Assembly: GCA_905250075.1 (NCBI GenBank)
Contig: CAJNOP010000022.1
Location: forward strand, 1,575,981-1,639,980
Direction of reading: 5' to 3'
Length of the DNA stretch: 64,000 bases
From: Rotaria sp. Silwood1
Taxonomy: Eukaryota > Rotifera > Eurotatoria > Philodinida > Philodinidae
In this document: positions 60,205 through 64,000 of the stretch, piece after piece
Position numbering within the stretch: the stretch's first letter is position 1
Layout of the letters: the number at the start of each line of letters is the position of its first letter
Program-made: the position numbers and the translations under genes
The notes under the pieces: generated by a model
Databases searched by the model: none
What the model was told of the DNA's origin: nothing
What the model saw: only the letters and a program-made list of their open reading frames with translations

Positions 60205-63200
60205 TCATTGTAGGAGTCAATTTTCAAGCGCTTTACTAAATCTAGTAGTGTGATTGGAAAGAGCACATAAGGTTGTACTTAAAGTGTGCCAACCCTAGTA
60301 TGGAACATATCTCCTACAGAAGGTAGCTGAATACCCAAAACATTAGCTAGTTACAACAAACAGATGAAAATGACTATGCTATGTGAAATGACGCCTGAAC
60401 AACATTGAAAAGAAATCAAATAGAAACTTCGTATACCATGGATCATAGTGGACATGTATATCGGTAGATAGGTAAAAAAAAAAGAAAAGAAGTTTGCATA
60501 ACCAAACAAGATTAATGAGAAGAAGAAAGAAAGTATATATATTTGACATTTTGAACAGAGTTTTAATAAGGACCAATTGTATGAATTTGTTCGAGTCATT
60601 TAGGCATCACAGGTTGTTGTTGTCCAATAGGTACTGAAATAATAGGGGAAATAAAAAGAATATCACTAATAATTTTCTTAAGTTGAATTTCATTAATTTG
60701 TTGTTGAGGTATAATATTTTCTTTTTTGTGGATGATCTTCTTCCATTTTACCATTCAGAAGAACTGCAACTACACTTGTTTCCAGAGTTGTTTTTCGTTA
60801 GGGATGATCAATAAATATTTTTGAATCCATTTTACATCCTTGTTCAAATCTAAGAAATGGTTCATCTTCATTTGTTGTTGTTGGAAGTGACGACATTGGT
60901 TCATTAAGTAAAAGACATTCAAGTTCTTTTAACATTCCTTCATCAGCCACTAGTCATGGTACTGTTTCTGGTACTAATTGTAATAATACTGGTTTTAGTA
61001 TTTGACAACGACTAATTGTTGTATTATCATTCATAAAATTACTATTTGAATCATCAGCATTTATTGTTGCAATTGTGTTATAACAAGTAACAAATGAATT
61101 TGATGTTTGTTTACTTATTTAACCCTCAAGAGCCCAATGTCTCTTCCAAGGGACATTCGAATAATTTCAATAAATTCCATTACAGGAGCTTATGTGCAAA
61201 AACCAACATTTTTCTAAATTGACATGACCTTAATAATCATACAGAGATGAAAATACAATTCTCAAGTGACTCCTAAGCCGAACAATGAATCTTTTACGAC
61301 TCGTAATTTTTTTAACATCATTTTTCTTTTCTGAAGGTTTTTTTATTCATATAAGCGACGTGCGGTTTTGGTTTTTTTAAGTGATATTGTTAAACATAGT
61401 GTTCAGGTATCTGATGAAACCATCACGTAAATTTTAAACCATTCCACTAACGCAGAACACTTATAAAGAAAACGTTCCTTCTATGGGATATACCACCTCA
61501 AGAAAAAATCGAAACAAAGGGATTTTGACTTGAAATATTGCTCATAAATACGCCATTTAGATTACCATGAAATTTTCAGCAACAACTGTTGTTTACTCTT
61601 GGAAATACGGTATGTTGAAGAGAAGCCGGATTTTATGAAGTATTTCTTTTGCGTGTTGTCCACAATCAATAGAGAGATAGTATCTTGTGACAATATTATC
61701 AAATGGTGTTTTTTTGTTTTTGTTGTTCATTATCATAACCTTTGATATGTTTAGGTAAATACGCTAAATGATCAAGAGTTTTATGCATTTGTTCAGTTCG
61801 TTCAATAGTTGTATGCGTTTGCCTAAGTGTTAATTTAATTTTAGCAAAAGTTTCATCAGATAATGAATGATAAGCAAGACGTTTTTCAAGACAAATATTA
61901 GCTGCTTGTATCAGATCATTAAGATTAATTGTTGTTCATGTAGATGATGCTGATGTTTCACTATATTTTGGACATATACGACTTATTCGATTTGAAGTAT
62001 GTTCTTGTTTATTAACAATATCATATATTTGTTAACATATTTTGATAATAAACGAATATCAACACCCATTGATGGTAATGATGTTGATAAACTATGTTTA
62101 ATAAACCATTCTAATTTATTATAAATATATCTGAATTTATTTTTGTATATATAGTTCTCGAGCTAAATTTGAGAATATTTCAAATTGATTTTCATCAATT
62201 ATTTGTGATTGATCAAATAATTTCATCAATAATTTGTATTTTTTCTCTAATTTTTTCTAAATAATTTATTAATATATATATATGTTCGTCTAATTCATAT
62301 TTTGTTATTTTTTTTCATATTGAATGCGTTCACGTTTTTTCATTAGCTATTTTACTAAAAAAAACATCATACAATGTCGTTGTGTATCAGCTTTAAGCAT
62401 ACGAATTTCGTCTTTTAAGACGTTCTTTTGTTAAATCAACATTTTGAAAATTTTCATTTGTTAAAAAGCGTTCTTGAATATGTAATTATTCTAAACGATA
62501 TATTACACACAATTGAGATAAGTAAAATAAACAAATAAAATAATGTGATGAATATGATAGTATTGGAATTAATTGTGACGATGAATATTGTTGATGAGTA
62601 TTTGACAATGATTTAAAATATTATTTAATAATTCGATTAATTTCATGTTGTTTATTAATAACCATTGGTGAAAAACACTGTGTTCTATCATGTAAATATT
62701 GAGTTTATTGTGTATCAGATAAATAAATAAAAAGAAAAGAATGTGTTACAAGACGAATAAATTCAGTTGAATTTGATAATTCATCTATTGATATTTGTTG
62801 TTGTTGCTGTCCAAACGATATCGACAAAAAATTGATGAACATTCGATGCCAAGTAAAAGTAAATTTGAATAAAGAAAACGTATTGTTAATGAATTTTCAT
62901 CAAGACCATATGTTTTCCATAGAGTACCATTATTTGATTGTGGAATATATGTGACCGGTGAACGAAATGATGATGCTTTCAGTGTACTAAATCGAGCAAG
63001 AGTACGTTGATGAGATGTTGAAGTTTGTTGAGGACGAGCACGATTACGATTTGGTGTTGGTAAAGATGGACTTGCATTTTTAGTTGACTTTCTATTCTAT
63101 TATTTGATTAATGTTCCATACTAGGGTTTGCACGCTGTAAGTATAATCTCATGTGCTCATTTCAATCATACTATTGGATTTAAGTTAGAGCTTGAAATTT

Positions 63201-63215
63201 TACTCATAATTCTAA
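60205..63215. mobile_element. 3-kb block bounded by ~100-base inverted repeats
   Basis: The segments 60205-60310 and 63110-63215 are reverse complements with mismatches. Left: GTGTGCCAACCCTAGTATGGAACAT; right: ATGTTCCATACTAGGGTTTGCACGCTG; the match continues outward through CACATAAGG / CTCATGTG and TCAAGCGC / GAGCTTGA. Between them lies a broken minus-strand gene. The layout fits a DNA transposon or a mobilised fragment, but no transposase is recognisable. The exact ends and target duplication could not be fixed. Confidence 0.5.
60600..63085 (-). pseudogene. Broken minus-strand gene for a Gln-rich, coiled-coil-like protein
   Basis: On the minus strand from about 63085 downward, protein-like stretches appear in changing frames: a basic N-terminal part, then RSPVTYIPQSNNGTLWKTYG, LDENSLTIRFLYSNLLLLGI, ISIDELSNSTEFIRLVTHSF, DLTKERLK, YLEKIREKIQIIDEI, LIQAANICLEKRLAYHSLSD, FAKIKLTLRQTHTTIERTEQ, RCQILKPVLLQLVPETVP, a stop, and ADEGMLKELECLLLNEP. 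Many frameshifts and stops separate them, too many for introns, since no splice sites accompany most shifts. The helical, Gln/Glu/Lys-rich character suggests a coiled-coil cytoskeletal or centrosomal type protein. I do not recognise the family. It could be a captured host gene or an element's own product. Confidence 0.5.
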
Positions 63216-64000
63216 TACATTTTAGTTCATTTCTAACAGGCCAACTGAGTTAACTGGTGTTATTGGGTCGAATCCACTTCTATTTTGATTCTAATGATCT
63301 TATTGAAAAAAAGATCTTCCAGTGATGGGACCGGTTCGGTTCCAAATACCCGGATCCGATTACATCTAAATATATATTCTAACATATTTGTTAACTTGTC
63401 CACTAAAAGTGAATGAAGAAAGTATAGCACATTTTTATTGTTTACTCATATGTTTCATCAATCTTCAGTCACTAGCAATAGTTTTGTTCATCGTTCAGTA
63501 CATAATTTTACAGACAACATTTTAATAGGAAGCACTCATATATATGTAAGTAAATATTAATTGATTATCACTTTCTATTAGTTTTTAGTGCATTAATTAA
63601 ATCTCGTTTTGTTTTGAACTTCAAAATAATCTTTAGCAGACGGCAATAAAGTTAGAAAAAATTATCCTATTAATGTCTTAAAATGGATAGCTTTACTGAG
63701 ATTTTCAGACCTTTCAAGTTTAGTCAGTCATAGTGGTTATTACTTTTCAAACTGTAAAAGATGAAATGAAATTTACAATTTTGTCGAAATCGTTATATTT
63801 TGGAGAGAAACACTTAATTTCTTTTTCAATAGGTGTACATCCCCCCCATCATTAGTTTATTATTTTCAAGTGCACCATCACTCCGAAATCAAAAACTAGA
63901 AAAATACAGAGTAATGTCTAGAAATTATGACATATATAAATTATTTCTCAAAATCTATGCTATATGACATTTTCACAGAACGTCCTTCAAAGAATAATAA
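63216..64000. other. Non-coding end of window
   Basis: No gene was recognised. A short GC-rich motif (GGGACCGGTTCGGTTCC, then ACCCGGATCCG) at about 63327-63358 stands out from the AT-rich surroundings and may be a repeat end. Confidence 0.45.

Noticed and set aside
63235-63285. tRNA-like segment (CCAACTGAGTTAACTGGT ... GGGTCGAATCCA)
   Set aside because: It recalls A and B boxes, but the spacing is too short and no acceptor, anticodon or D-stem pairing can be drawn.
1-64000. CRISPR arrays, operons, rRNA or prokaryotic systems
   Set aside because: No spaced repeats of CRISPR form, no Shine-Dalgarno-led gene clusters and no rRNA were seen; the gene structure is eukaryotic throughout.

Overview
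The window is AT-rich nuclear DNA of an animal. The genes are split by many short GT-AG introns (about 50-90 bases) plus a few introns of 1-2.3 kb. Recognisable products are metazoan: a RYK/Derailed receptor pseudokinase, XRN1, F-actin capping protein beta, geminin, a biogenic-amine GPCR and a second rhodopsin-like GPCR. The compact introns, the AT bias, a decayed F-box/LRR-like gene at 57.6-58.5 kb and an intron-less divergent GPCR suggest a bdelloid rotifer (Rotaria-like). That placement is inference; no rRNA, tRNA or mitochondrial marker is present to prove it.

Layout. 0-3.3 kb is non-coding and holds a near-perfect foldback element (831-1298) and a GGAATTCC-rich repeat block (about 1300-1860). 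3.3-10.9 kb is RYK on the minus strand (10 exons, 588 aa by my splice model), with an unrecognised plus-strand gene or gene fragment nested in one intron (5505-6201). RYK and XRN1 diverge from a 371-base gap. XRN1 fills 11.2-22.6 kb on the plus strand (15 exons, 1645 aa); two of its introns carry mobile-element-like inverted repeats. CAPZB (24.0-26.4 kb) and geminin (26.7-29.3 kb) follow on the same strand, both with a 3' splice site just before the start codon. An aminergic GPCR with a roughly 500-residue third intracellular loop lies at 33.9-37.5 kb.

The most unusual gene is at 40.2-49.2 kb on the plus strand. Seventeen exons join in frame into a 770-aa protein with a Nudix-like domain lacking the catalytic glutamates, then degenerate EF-hand-like segments, then a PPP-type Ser/Thr phosphatase domain with most metal-binding motifs intact. 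I do not know this combination from well-studied animals. Its introns hold several foldback repeats and a Tc1/mariner-like remnant.

The remainder holds a single-exon GPCR (51.3-52.3 kb, minus), a two-exon PMP3/UPF0057 membrane peptide (54.7-55.1 kb, minus), the F-box-like pseudogene (minus), and a broken coiled-coil-type gene at 60.6-63.1 kb inside roughly 100-base inverted repeats that look like element ends. All exon borders were read by eye from splice consensus, reading phase and protein similarity recalled from memory; no database or transcript was available.
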